Shown: piece by piece, positions 9,471 to 15,572 of the stretch | Layout of the letters: each line of letters opens with the position of its first letter | Position numbering within the stretch: position 1 is the stretch's first letter | Assembly: GCA_002320455.1 (NCBI GenBank) | Contig: DCKU01000022.1 | Coordinates: forward strand, 1 to 15,572 | DNA length: 15,572 nt | DNA from: Salinisphaera sp. UBA1666 | Lineage (GTDB): Bacteria > Pseudomonadota > Gammaproteobacteria > Nevskiales > Salinisphaeraceae | Direction: 5' to 3' | Made by a program: the position numbers and the translations under genes | Notes under the pieces: generated by a model | What the model was told of the DNA's origin: nothing | The model's input: the letters and a program-made list of their open reading frames with translations, nothing else | Database searches by the model: none

Positions 9471-10745
9471 ATGGAAACCATCAATCGTTTGGAATCGGAA
9501 GTTCGCGGTTATGTCCGTTCGTTTCCGAAAGTTTTCACCACGGGCAAGGCCAACTGGCTGACCGCTGAAGACGGCACTAAATACCTGGACTTCTTCTCCG
9601 GCGCCGGGGCCATCAACTATGGCCACAACGACGACGTGATGAAGAAAGCGCTGCTGGACTACATCGAGTCCGACGGCGTGACCCACGGCTTGGACATGGC
9701 CACCGACGCTAAGGTGCGCTTCCTCGAGACCTTCGAGGACGTGATCATGAAGCCGCGTGGCATGGACTATAAGATCCAGTTCCCTGGCCCGACCGGTACC
9801 AACGCCGTTGAAGCCGCGTTGAAGATCGCGCGCAAGGTCAAGAAACGCGACCGTGTGTTGTTCTTCACCAACGCCTATCACGGCATGACGCTGGGTGCGC
9901 TGGCCGTGACCGGCAACGCCTCCAAGCGCGCCGGTGCCGGCGTGTGCCTGTGTCACTCCACGCCGATGCCGTATTCCGGCTACTTTGGCGAAGACCGCGA
10001 TACCGCCGACGATCTCGAGATGATGCTGTCCAACAGCTCTTCGGGTCTGGAAAAGCCGGCGGCCATCATCGTGGAAACAGTGCAGGGCGAAGGCGGCATC
10101 AACGTGGCCGATTTCGACTGGCTGAAGAAGATCGAGCGCATCTGTCGTGATCATGACATGCTGCTGATCGTGGACGATATTCAGGCCGGCGTGGGCCGTA
10201 CCGGTCCGTTCTTCTCGTTCGAGCCGGCCGGCATCAGCCCGGACATCATCACGGTGTCCAAGAGCCTGTCGGGCTACGGTACGCCGCTGGCGATCACCAT
10301 GATCAAGCCCGAGTACGATATCTGGGCGCCGGGCGAACACAACGGCACGTTCCGCGGCTTTAACCATGCCTTCATCACGGCGATCGCAGCACTCGAGCAC
10401 TATTGGAAAGACGACAAGCTCGAAAAAGACGTGCTGCGCATGAGCGATCGCATCAAGGAGCGCCTGCACGGCATCATTTCCGAGACCGGCTTCAAGGCCG
10501 AAGTACGCGGTCGCGGCTTTTTCATCGGTGTGGATTGCGAGCAGCACGAGCTCGCCGATGAGATCGCGGCCGAGTGCTTCAAGAATCACATGATTCTGGA
10601 AACCGCCGGCGCCGATGACAACGTTATCAAGATCATGCCGCCGCTGATCAGCCCGGATGCCGACATCGAGAAAGGCCTAGACACCCTCGAAAAGGCCATC
10701 CACACGGTGCTGGACAAGCACGGTCTGCTGTCCAACGCGGCCTAA
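9471..10745 (+). CDS. ectB: L-2,4-diaminobutyrate transaminase (EctB)
   Basis: First ectoine step: moves an amino group from glutamate to aspartate-4-semialdehyde to form 2,4-diaminobutyrate, using pyridoxal phosphate. The 424-residue length is normal. The class III aminotransferase signature is clear: GPTGTNAVEAALKIAR (106-121), NAYHGMTLGA (134-143), VDDIQAGVGRTG (234-245) with D236 for the cofactor ring nitrogen, and the Schiff-base lysine K264 in SKSLSGYG. NGTFRGFNHAFI (291-302) is typical of EctB. A strong ribosome site (AGGAG, 9459-9463, 7 bases before ATG) contrasts with the poor ectA site, so EctB may be made in excess of EctA. It shares aspartate semialdehyde with the lysine pathway of dapB upstream. 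Confidence 0.98.
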   Translation: METINRLESEVRGYVRSFPKVFTTGKANWLTAEDGTKYLDFFSGAGAINYGHNDDVMKKALLDYIESDGVTHGLDMATDAKVRFLETFEDVIMKPRGMDYKIQFPGPTGTNAVEAALKIARKVKKRDRVLFFTNAYHGMTLGALAVTGNASKRAGAGVCLCHSTPMPYSGYFGEDRDTADDLEMMLSNSSSGLEKPAAIIVETVQGEGGINVADFDWLKKIERICRDHDMLLIVDDIQAGVGRTGPFFSFEPAGISPDIITVSKSLSGYGTPLAITMIKPEYDIWAPGEHNGTFRGFNHAFITAIAALEHYWKDDKLEKDVLRMSDRIKERLHGIISETGFKAEVRGRGFFIGVDCEQHELADEIAAECFKNHMILETAGADDNVIKIMPPLISPDADIEKGLDTLEKAIHTVLDKHGLLSNAA

Positions 10746-10766
10746 TCGCACAAGCGTTGTTATAAG
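10746..10766 (+). promoter_or_regulatory. Possible internal promoter for ectC
   Basis: Immediately after the ectB stop, TCGCAC-N5-TTGTT (10746-10761) resembles the sigma-54 consensus TGGCAC-N5-TTGCW, but one base differs in each of the critical GG and GC pairs. It overlaps an extended -10 form TGTTATAAG (10758-10766). Halomonas elongata is reported to have a sigma-54 promoter before ectC, which is why I flag it. Either reading is weak. Confidence 0.25.
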
Positions 10767-10799
10767 CCCGGGGATGTCGTCTCAGGCGACTTCTCCGGG
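10767..10799 (+). other. Stem-loop in the ectB-ectC intergenic region
   Basis: Positions 10767-10779 pair with 10787-10799: 13 positions with one T-T mismatch and one G-U pair, and a 7-base loop. No T-run follows, so it is more likely an mRNA-stability or processing element, or part of a leader, than a full terminator. It precedes the ectC ribosome site by about 28 bases. Confidence 0.6.
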
Positions 10800-10838
10800 T
10801 GTAGGATGCACTAGAGCAACACCTCAAAGAGGCCAAAC

Positions 10839-11228
10839 ATGAAAATCATCAAGACCGAAGAACTGCGCGGTACCGATCGTGAAGTCGTCAGCCCGGACGG
10901 CTGGACCAGCGTGCGCTGGCTGCTGGCCAAGGACGGTATGGGCTTTTCGTTCCACGAAACGACCTTTCCGCCGGGCCTGGAATTCGATATGTGGTACAAG
11001 CACCACTTCGAAGCCGTGTTCTGCTATCAGGGCGAAGGCTCGATCGTGAACCGCGACACCGGCGAAGAGTTCGAGATCAAGCCGGGCACGGTCTACGCGC
11101 TGGATAATCACGACAAGCACACGTTGAAGGCCAAGACGGAAATGAAGCTTGTCTGTGCGTTCAACCCGCCGGTCACCGGTCGCGAGATCCACGACGAAGA
11201 CGGCGCCTACGTGCCGCCGCAAGACTGA
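10839..11228 (+). CDS. ectC: L-ectoine synthase (EctC)
   Basis: Last ectoine step: cyclises N-gamma-acetyl-2,4-diaminobutyrate with loss of water to ectoine, a compatible solute that accumulates in the cytoplasm under salt stress. The 129-residue cupin has the family N-terminus MKIIKTEEL, GWTSVRWLLAKDGMGFSFHE (21-40), and the iron ligands predicted from known EctC structures: E58 in HHFEAVFC, Y86 in VYALDNHDKH and H94 at its end. A good ribosome site (AAGAGG, 10827-10832) lies 6 bases before ATG. The 93-base gap from ectB holds a stem-loop and a possible promoter, so ectC may also be expressed apart from ectAB. No ectD (hydroxylase), ask_ect or ectR follows; the unit ends at a strong terminator. 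Confidence 0.98.
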   Translation: MKIIKTEELRGTDREVVSPDGWTSVRWLLAKDGMGFSFHETTFPPGLEFDMWYKHHFEAVFCYQGEGSIVNRDTGEEFEIKPGTVYALDNHDKHTLKAKTEMKLVCAFNPPVTGREIHDEDGAYVPPQD

Positions 11229-11254
11229 TCGCAACCCGTATTGGGCGTAGATCG

Positions 11255-11283
11255 AAGCCCCGGTCATCGACCGGGGCTTTTTT
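11255..11283 (+). terminator. Intrinsic terminator after ectC
   Basis: AGCCCCGGTC (11256-11265) pairs with GACCGGGGCT (11269-11278) around a 3-base loop, followed by six T in a row. It starts 26 bases after the ectC stop. On the minus strand the hairpin also lies after the convergent small membrane gene, but without a good T-run there. Confidence 0.9.
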
Positions 11284-11301
11284 ATGCGCCGCAGCGTCGT
11301 A

Positions 11302-11613
11302 TCAAGCGGTCATGCCGCCGATGACAGCGCCCACGATTAGCGGCACCAGCTGAATGACGATCACCAGAAACACGCTGACCGAAGCGATGACGCCAATGAT
11401 CGGCAGACCGGTAAGCGCGGTGCCGGCGCCCAGTAGAATGAGACAGAGGATAACCGTCGGCAGGATCGCAGCCCAGATGCCACGTCCGATGCTGCCGGCG
11501 GTGCGCCCGCCGACGAAGCCGGCCAGCAGCGGCCCGGCTACGGGCAGCCAGAACAGCACGAGCGAGATGACGACCATCCAGACGATCGCGAGAGAGATAC
11601 TGCCTTTCTGCAT
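11302..11613 (-). CDS. Predicted small membrane protein, unknown function
   Basis: A 103-residue reading frame from ATG at 11613 on the minus strand; a TTG at 11667 would add 18 residues. I do not recognise the family with certainty. The protein is almost entirely hydrophobic and glycine-rich, with about three predicted membrane segments (roughly residues 6-33, 46-64 and 70-99). A conserved-looking hairpin GPLLAGFVGGRTAG (27-40) sits between the first two, and the glycine-zipper-like end reads IVGAVIGGMTA. Such composition is unlikely for a chance frame, and frames on the other strand here look like shadows. The gene fills the gap between the ectC terminator and queH, convergent with ectC and divergent from queH. 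The ribosome site is weak. No functional link to ectoine is shown. Confidence 0.62.
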   Translation of the reverse strand: MQKGSISLAIVWMVVISLVLFWLPVAGPLLAGFVGGRTAGSIGRGIWAAILPTVILCLILLGAGTALTGLPIIGVIASVSVFLVIVIQLVPLIVGAVIGGMTA

Positions 11614-11708
11614 TGAAACTGCTGCCTTGAAAGCGGCCGTGGACTTGAGCCGCCCTGATGCGGACAATACGCGTCATTATCGCATCGTTTGAATGACCAG
11701 GTCGCGCC

Positions 11709-12452
11709 ATGAACCCGTACAAGCTCGACGATTATGAACGCCCGACCCTCGTTCCGCCGGAGCCGGGCACGAAGCTGCTCATGCATTCCTGCTGCGCGCC
11801 CTGCGCCGGGGAAGTGCTGGCAGCGGTCAAGGCATCGGGCATTGATGTAACGGTGTATTTCTACAACCCAAACATCCACCCGGAGGCCGAGTACGAAATG
11901 CGCAAGGCCGAAGACACGCGCTATTGTGAAGAACTGGGCATTCCGCATATCGACGGTGATTACGACACCGATAACTGGTTCGACCGCATACGCGGACTGG
12001 AAGATGCCCCCGAGCGCGGCCGGCGCTGCACGGTCTGTTTCGACATGCGCTTCGAGCGAACGGCACTTTACGCCGCCGAGCACGGCTATCACATGATCTC
12101 GTCCACGCTGGGTATCTCGCGCTGGAAGAACATGGCCCAGATCAACGAAGCCGGCGTACGCGCGACATCGCGCTATCCGGAGGTGACCTACTGGACGCTC
12201 AACTGGCGCAAGAAGGGCGGTGCGGCGCGCATGATCGAAATCGCCAAGCGCGAGGCGTTCTATCAGCAGGAATACTGTGGCTGTGTCTACAGCCTGCGCG
12301 ATACCAACCGCCACCGCCAAGCCGCCGGGCGCGAGCGTATCCAGAAAGGCATCAAGTTCTACGGTCGCGAGGCGGTCAAATCGCCCCTGCCCGGCAGCGA
12401 CTCGCGCGGCGAGTACCCCTGGCTGGCGCGCTCTGGCAATACCGACGGATGA
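11709..12452 (+). CDS. queH: Epoxyqueuosine reductase QueH (DUF208 family)
   Basis: Predicted last step of tRNA queuosine synthesis: reduces epoxyqueuosine to queuosine in tRNA, as the non-homologous replacement for QueG. The 247-residue protein shows the DUF208/QueH cysteine pattern: C28-C29-x-x-C32 in HSCCAPCAG, C107-x-x-C110 in RRCTVCFDMR, and C190-G-C192 in QEYCGCVYS. The known enzyme uses an iron-sulfur cluster and an extra metal held by such cysteines. Other family motifs are YFYNPNIHP (50-58), STLGISRWKN (132-141) and KREAFYQQ (180-187). The C-terminal about 30 residues (EYPWLARSGNTDG end) are probably disordered. The ATG at 11709 is preceded by only a weak ribosome site. It is the sole gene on this strand between ectC and ubiA, hence likely monocistronic. 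Confidence 0.94.
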   Translation: MNPYKLDDYERPTLVPPEPGTKLLMHSCCAPCAGEVLAAVKASGIDVTVYFYNPNIHPEAEYEMRKAEDTRYCEELGIPHIDGDYDTDNWFDRIRGLEDAPERGRRCTVCFDMRFERTALYAAEHGYHMISSTLGISRWKNMAQINEAGVRATSRYPEVTYWTLNWRKKGGAARMIEIAKREAFYQQEYCGCVYSLRDTNRHRQAAGRERIQKGIKFYGREAVKSPLPGSDSRGEYPWLARSGNTDG

Positions 12453-12550
12453 AAACGATCATCTGAGTGCGGCGATCGTGGGGCACGACGATTGTCGGCG
12501 CGAGTATTACGAGCCGTCGCGCGTCGTATCACAGGTTGCAGCGTCCGGAT

Positions 12551-13018
12551 TCAGCGATGCCGTCGCGGCGGTTGCATCAGCTCGATGGCCGATCCCGCCG
12601 GGCCGACGATATACATCACGCGCGTGCCCGCGCGCTCCCCGGCATCGATGGTCTGTGTCAGACCCTGGGGATGCCAACCGTGGTCGCGGACAGCTTCGAT
12701 CACGGCATCGATATCGCTGACCTGGATTGCTAGATGCAGTGCGCCGGCGTCATACGGCCTAGATGACAGGTCGTCTTGCGGCGCCGCGTGCTCGTACTCG
12801 AGCAGTTCGATACGCCGACCGGCCATTTCGACAATCGCCATACGCACGCTGGCGTCGCGGGCGCCGGTGACCTGCTCGAGAAAATGGCCGCTCATCTGCC
12901 CGGTGCGAACGAGCGTCGCGCCAAGCGCCTGGGTCCAAAAGCGCGTGGCGTCGTCGAGCGAAGGGACCGCAAACCCGACGTGATCGACGGCGTGAACTTC
13001 AAAAGAGCGATTGGCCAT
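12551..13018 (-). CDS. VOC superfamily protein (glyoxalase/epimerase-like)
   Basis: A 155-residue vicinal-oxygen-chelate protein with two beta-alpha-beta-beta-beta modules. Candidate metal ligands in the classical H/E/H/E arrangement are H13 (VDHVGFAV), E71 (RIELLEY), H95 (ALHLAIQV) and E146 (SAIELMQP). These are the ligands of glyoxalase I and methylmalonyl-CoA epimerase types, so a metal-dependent enzyme is likely; the substrate cannot be read from sequence. The opening DHVGFAVPSLDDATRFW resembles epimerase-like members. It lies 37 bases downstream of gshA on the same strand, so the two are probably co-transcribed. That favours a glutathione-linked reaction such as hemithioacetal isomerisation, but it is inference from context. 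It converges with queH; no clear terminator is visible in the 98 bases between them. Confidence 0.88.
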   Translation of the reverse strand: MANRSFEVHAVDHVGFAVPSLDDATRFWTQALGATLVRTGQMSGHFLEQVTGARDASVRMAIVEMAGRRIELLEYEHAAPQDDLSSRPYDAGALHLAIQVSDIDAVIEAVRDHGWHPQGLTQTIDAGERAGTRVMYIVGPAGSAIELMQPPRRHR

Positions 13019-13055
13019 GACGACGGCTCCGTTGGAAGGGTGTGACTGTCGTCCG

Positions 13056-14420
13056 CTAGTAGGCGAATTCCGCGAATACCGGGTCTACGGACTGGTTCCA
13101 CCTACCGTGATAGAGATCGAGAAGCGTTTCGGCTGGGGTCTTGCCAGTGGCCGCGATCTCGGCCAATTGATCCAGATAGATCGACTCGTCCCGATCCTGG
13201 CCGTCGAGATTGGCGCGGCGCGACAGGCCGCGCTGGGCGATAGCCACCGTCTCGCGGGCGATATCACCTAGCGTGCCACCGCGAAACGGTGTCGCCAGGC
13301 CGTGGATGGGCGCCCTATCGCGCAAATGGTTGCGCTCGGCGGGCGTGAAGTCGGCGACCAGCGCCCAGGCCTCATCCAGGGCCGTGCTGTCGTAGCAGAG
13401 CCCGGCCCATAGCGCGGGTAGCGCACACAGCCGGCGCCAGGGCCCGCCGTCGGCGCCGCGCATTTCCATAAACCGCTTGAGGCGGACCTCCGGGAACAGC
13501 GTGGTTAGATGATCATCCCAGTCGCTCATGGTCGGGCGTTCGCCCGGCAGCGCCGGAAGCTTGCCGGCCATGAAGTCCCGGAATGATTGGCCGGCGGCGT
13601 CGATGTAGTGCCCGTCGCGATAGACGAAATACATGGGCACGTCGAGCGCGAAGTCCTTGTAGCGCTCGAAACCCATCTCGTTTTCAAAGACCCAGTCGAG
13701 CATGCCGCAGCGATCCGGGTCGGTATCGGTCCAGATCTGGCTGCGATAGGACACGAACCCGTTGGGCTTTCCTTCGGTGAAGGGCGAGTTGGCGAACAGC
13801 GCGGTGGCCACCGGCTGCAGGGCCAGGCCGACCCGGAATTTCTTGATCATGTCCGCTTCGGAGCCGTAGTCGATATTGACCTGCACGGTGGAGGTGCGAA
13901 GCATCATGTCCAGGCCGAGGCTGCCAACCTTGGGCATGTAGTTGCCCATGATCTCGTAGCGCTCCTTAGGCATCCACGGGCTGTCTTCACGCGACCATTT
14001 GGGCTGAAAGCCCAGGCCGATGAGACCGACGTTCATATCCGCGGCCACTTCCTTGACCTGGCGTAGATGCGTGTGGATCTCGTCACAGGTCTCGTGAATG
14101 GTATACAGCGGTGCCCCGGCCAGCTCCAGCTGGCCCCCGGGCTCCAGCGTGATATGACAGTCGCCGCACTCAAGCGCGACCGTGCGCCCGTTTTCTTGCA
14201 TCGGCGTCCAGCCGAAGCGCGTCAACGCTTCGAGAAAGCGCGAGATGCTCTGCTCGCCTTCATAGGGCAGGGGGCGCAGCGTTTCGCGATCGAAAACGAA
14301 CTTCTCGTGCTCAGTGCCCAGCCGCCAACGGCTCGGCGGCTTGCAGGCATTCTCGAAATAATCGACAAGTTGTCGTTCGTCGGTGATCGGCGCGCCGCCG
14401 GATTGAGAAGGAGCGGACAT
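13056..14420 (-). CDS. gshA: Glutamate-cysteine ligase, class II (plant/alphaproteobacterial type)
   Basis: First and rate-limiting step of glutathione synthesis: ATP-dependent joining of glutamate and cysteine. The 454-residue protein belongs to the GCS2-type family found in plants, rhizobia and xanthomonads, not the enterobacterial GshA family. Visible motifs include GTEHEKFVF (35-43), ITLEPGGQLELAGAP (90-104), TVQVNIDYGSE (178-188), FANSPFTEGKPNG (209-221) and VRLKRFMEMRGADGGPW (312-328). The start is ATG at 14420 (MSAPSQSGG), with GGAGA 4 bases upstream. The frame stays open to 14606, but that stretch overlaps the ubiA start and has no family similarity that I recognise. gshA is divergent from ubiA and precedes the VOC gene on the same strand. 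gshB is not in the window. Confidence 0.96.
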   Translation of the reverse strand: MSAPSQSGGAPITDERQLVDYFENACKPPSRWRLGTEHEKFVFDRETLRPLPYEGEQSISRFLEALTRFGWTPMQENGRTVALECGDCHITLEPGGQLELAGAPLYTIHETCDEIHTHLRQVKEVAADMNVGLIGLGFQPKWSREDSPWMPKERYEIMGNYMPKVGSLGLDMMLRTSTVQVNIDYGSEADMIKKFRVGLALQPVATALFANSPFTEGKPNGFVSYRSQIWTDTDPDRCGMLDWVFENEMGFERYKDFALDVPMYFVYRDGHYIDAAGQSFRDFMAGKLPALPGERPTMSDWDDHLTTLFPEVRLKRFMEMRGADGGPWRRLCALPALWAGLCYDSTALDEAWALVADFTPAERNHLRDRAPIHGLATPFRGGTLGDIARETVAIAQRGLSRRANLDGQDRDESIYLDQLAEIAATGKTPAETLLDLYHGRWNQSVDPVFAEFAY

Positions 14421-14457
14421 GGATTCTCCGAAAAGCAGCTCGGGTTCGCGTAGTCGC

Positions 14458-14480
14458 TCGATCGTTGGTCTCAACGTCGA
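14458..14480. promoter_or_regulatory. Palindrome in the gshA-ubiA divergent region
   Basis: TCGA-T-CGTTG-GTCT-CAACG-TCGA forms a dyad with one unpaired base. It lies 38 bases before the gshA start and 116 before ubiA, so it could be an operator or a leader hairpin for gshA. I see no convincing -35/-10 pair for either gene in this 175-base intergenic region. Function is speculative. Confidence 0.3.
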
Positions 14481-14595
14481 CGGCTCGCGAGCCTGCCGCA
14501 ACAATTTCGCGCATGGTACCGTTTCAGAGACTTTGGGCGGTAGTTGGTAGTGCCACGGATGCCCATCGCCAGCCCATAATCTTCGGAGTGCATCC

Positions 14596-15471
14596 ATGTC
14601 CAGCACGACGGCCCGTGCAGGTCGGCTCGATTGCTATCTGCGTCTGACCCGCCTGAACAAGCCCATCGGCATCTTTCTCGTGGTGTGGCCGATGCTCTGG
14701 GCGCTGTGGCTGGCCGCCGACGGCGTGCCCGATATGTGGGTGTTGTTCGTGTTCGTGGCCGGAGCGGTGTTGATGCGCTCGGCCGGCTGTGTGATGAATG
14801 ACTTTGCCGATCGCAAGATCGACGGCTACGTCACCCGCACCCGGGAGCGCCCGCTGGCTACCGGCGAGGTCAGCGCTCGTGAAGCGCTGGGCGTATTCGC
14901 GGTGCTTTGTCTGCTCGCATTTGGCTTGGTGCTTACGCTCGATCCGGCCACCATCGCGTTGTCGGTTGTGGCCGTCGGCCTGGCGGTTCTCTATCCCTTT
15001 ACCAAACGCGCGACGCACTGGCCACAGATGTTTCTGGGCGCGGCGTTCGGTTGGGCGGTGCCGATGGCCTTCACGGCCGAAAGCGGCGGCGTATCCATCG
15101 GCGGCTGGGTATTGTTTGTGGCAACGCTGATCTGGGCGCTGATCTACGATACGTTCTATGCCATGGTCGATCGCGACGACGATCTCAAGATCGGCGTGAA
15201 ATCCACGGCCGTGCTCTGGGGCAGCCGCGACCGCGCCATCATCGGCGGCTTTCAGGCGCTTTTCTACGGGCTGCTGGTCGGAGTCGGCCTGATTTTCTCG
15301 CTGGGCCTGGCCTATTATCTGGGGCTGTTCGCCGCTGTAGCGATGTCGCTCTATCACCAATGGCTAACGCGCGAACGTGATCGCGCGTCTTGCTTCAAGG
15401 CGTTCATGCAGCATAACTACCTGGGTGGCCTCATCTTTGCCGGACTGGCTATCGATCTGGCACTCGGCTGA
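14596..15471 (+). CDS. ubiA: 4-hydroxybenzoate polyprenyltransferase (UbiA)
   Basis: Inner-membrane prenyltransferase that attaches the polyprenyl tail to 4-hydroxybenzoate in ubiquinone synthesis. The 291-residue protein (E. coli 290) has the two aspartate-rich, magnesium-diphosphate-binding motifs: N68-D-F-A-D72-R-K-I-D76 and D185-T-F-Y-A-M-V-D192-R-D-D-D. It also has the family opening YLRLTRLNKPIGIFL and about eight or nine hydrophobic segments. TRTRERPLATGEVS (80-93) is the usual conserved loop. ATG at 14596 has GGAG at 14585-14588, seven bases upstream, which decides the start. It is divergent from gshA. ubiC, its usual partner supplying 4-hydroxybenzoate, is not visible in the window. 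Closely related UbiA-family members use other substrates, but both motifs match the 4-hydroxybenzoate type. Confidence 0.96.
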   Translation: MSSTTARAGRLDCYLRLTRLNKPIGIFLVVWPMLWALWLAADGVPDMWVLFVFVAGAVLMRSAGCVMNDFADRKIDGYVTRTRERPLATGEVSAREALGVFAVLCLLAFGLVLTLDPATIALSVVAVGLAVLYPFTKRATHWPQMFLGAAFGWAVPMAFTAESGGVSIGGWVLFVATLIWALIYDTFYAMVDRDDDLKIGVKSTAVLWGSRDRAIIGGFQALFYGLLVGVGLIFSLGLAYYLGLFAAVAMSLYHQWLTRERDRASCFKAFMQHNYLGGLIFAGLAIDLALG

Positions 15472-15503
15472 TCGCTCGCTCGAAATGCCGGCCTTGGGCG
15501 TGT

Positions 15504-15560
15504 CGTCATGAGATATGACGTCGCATTGCCCGCGCCGGGCGTGTCAGGCAAGGCGCGGGC
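15504..15560 (+). terminator. Two hairpins after ubiA, possible weak terminator
   Basis: CGTCAT-GAGAT-ATGACG (15504-15520) is a 6-bp stem. GCCCGCGCC (15528-15536) pairs perfectly with GGCGCGGGC (15552-15560) around a 15-base loop. Neither is followed by a T-run, so termination is uncertain; they could also belong to the end of a convergent gene outside the window. The rest of 15472-15572 shows no gene. Confidence 0.35.
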
Positions 15561-15572
15561 CGCCGAGCGTGG

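Noticed and set aside
8869..12463. 11-mer AAAACGATCAT shared by the ectA leader and the region after queH
   Set aside because: Two copies about 3.6 kb apart with no common context; probably chance.
12476..12488. TCGTG-GGG-CACGA hairpin between queH and the VOC gene
   Set aside because: Only 5 bp with no T-run on either strand; too weak to call a terminator.
13587..14066. Plus-strand 159-residue frame within gshA
   Set aside because: Antisense shadow of a clear gshA coding region; composition typical of such shadows.
14421..14606. 62-residue N-terminal extension of gshA
   Set aside because: It overlaps the divergent ubiA start, lacks family similarity, and ATG 14420 has a good ribosome site and gives normal length.

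Overview
This window comes from a GC-rich, probably halophilic or salt-tolerant gammaproteobacterium. The gene order dnaK-dnaJ-dapB-carA-carB is typical of that class, and a complete ectoine cluster (ectABC) sits directly downstream of carB. A class II glutamate-cysteine ligase, a QueH-type queuosine enzyme and UbiA fit a lineage such as Salinisphaera or a relative, but that placement rests on recognition only.

Layout. Positions 2-1777 hold dnaK, cut at the left edge of the window, followed by a strong intrinsic terminator. dnaJ (1924-3063) and dapB (3066-3875) are 2 bases apart and probably co-transcribed. A candidate promoter precedes carA (3972-5111, TTG start). Between carA and carB (5568-8795) lies a small PD-(D/E)xK nuclease-like gene of the GxxExxY family (5118-5510). 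Near-perfect 34-base inverted repeats (5099-5132 and 5521-5554) bracket it, and the left one contains both the carA stop codon and the start codon of the inserted gene. This cassette is the most unusual structure in the window. Next come ectA (8911-9435), ectB (9471-10745), ectC (10839-11228) and a strong terminator at 11255-11283.

The right third is a mosaic of housekeeping genes on both strands: a predicted small membrane protein on the minus strand (11302-11613), queH (11709-12452), a minus-strand pair gshA (13056-14420) then a VOC/glyoxalase-family gene (12551-13018), and ubiA (14596-15471) divergent from gshA. The window ends in a short hairpin-rich non-coding stretch.

Functionally the window combines protein folding (DnaK/DnaJ), lysine and cell-wall precursor synthesis (DapB), carbamoyl phosphate for arginine and pyrimidines (CarAB), compatible-solute synthesis from aspartate semialdehyde (EctABC), tRNA queuosine (QueH), glutathione (GshA plus a possible glyoxalase) and ubiquinone (UbiA). 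DapB and EctB draw on the same aspartate-semialdehyde pool. No gene-free stretch exceeds 300 bases. I saw no rRNA, tRNA, CRISPR array or transposase gene.
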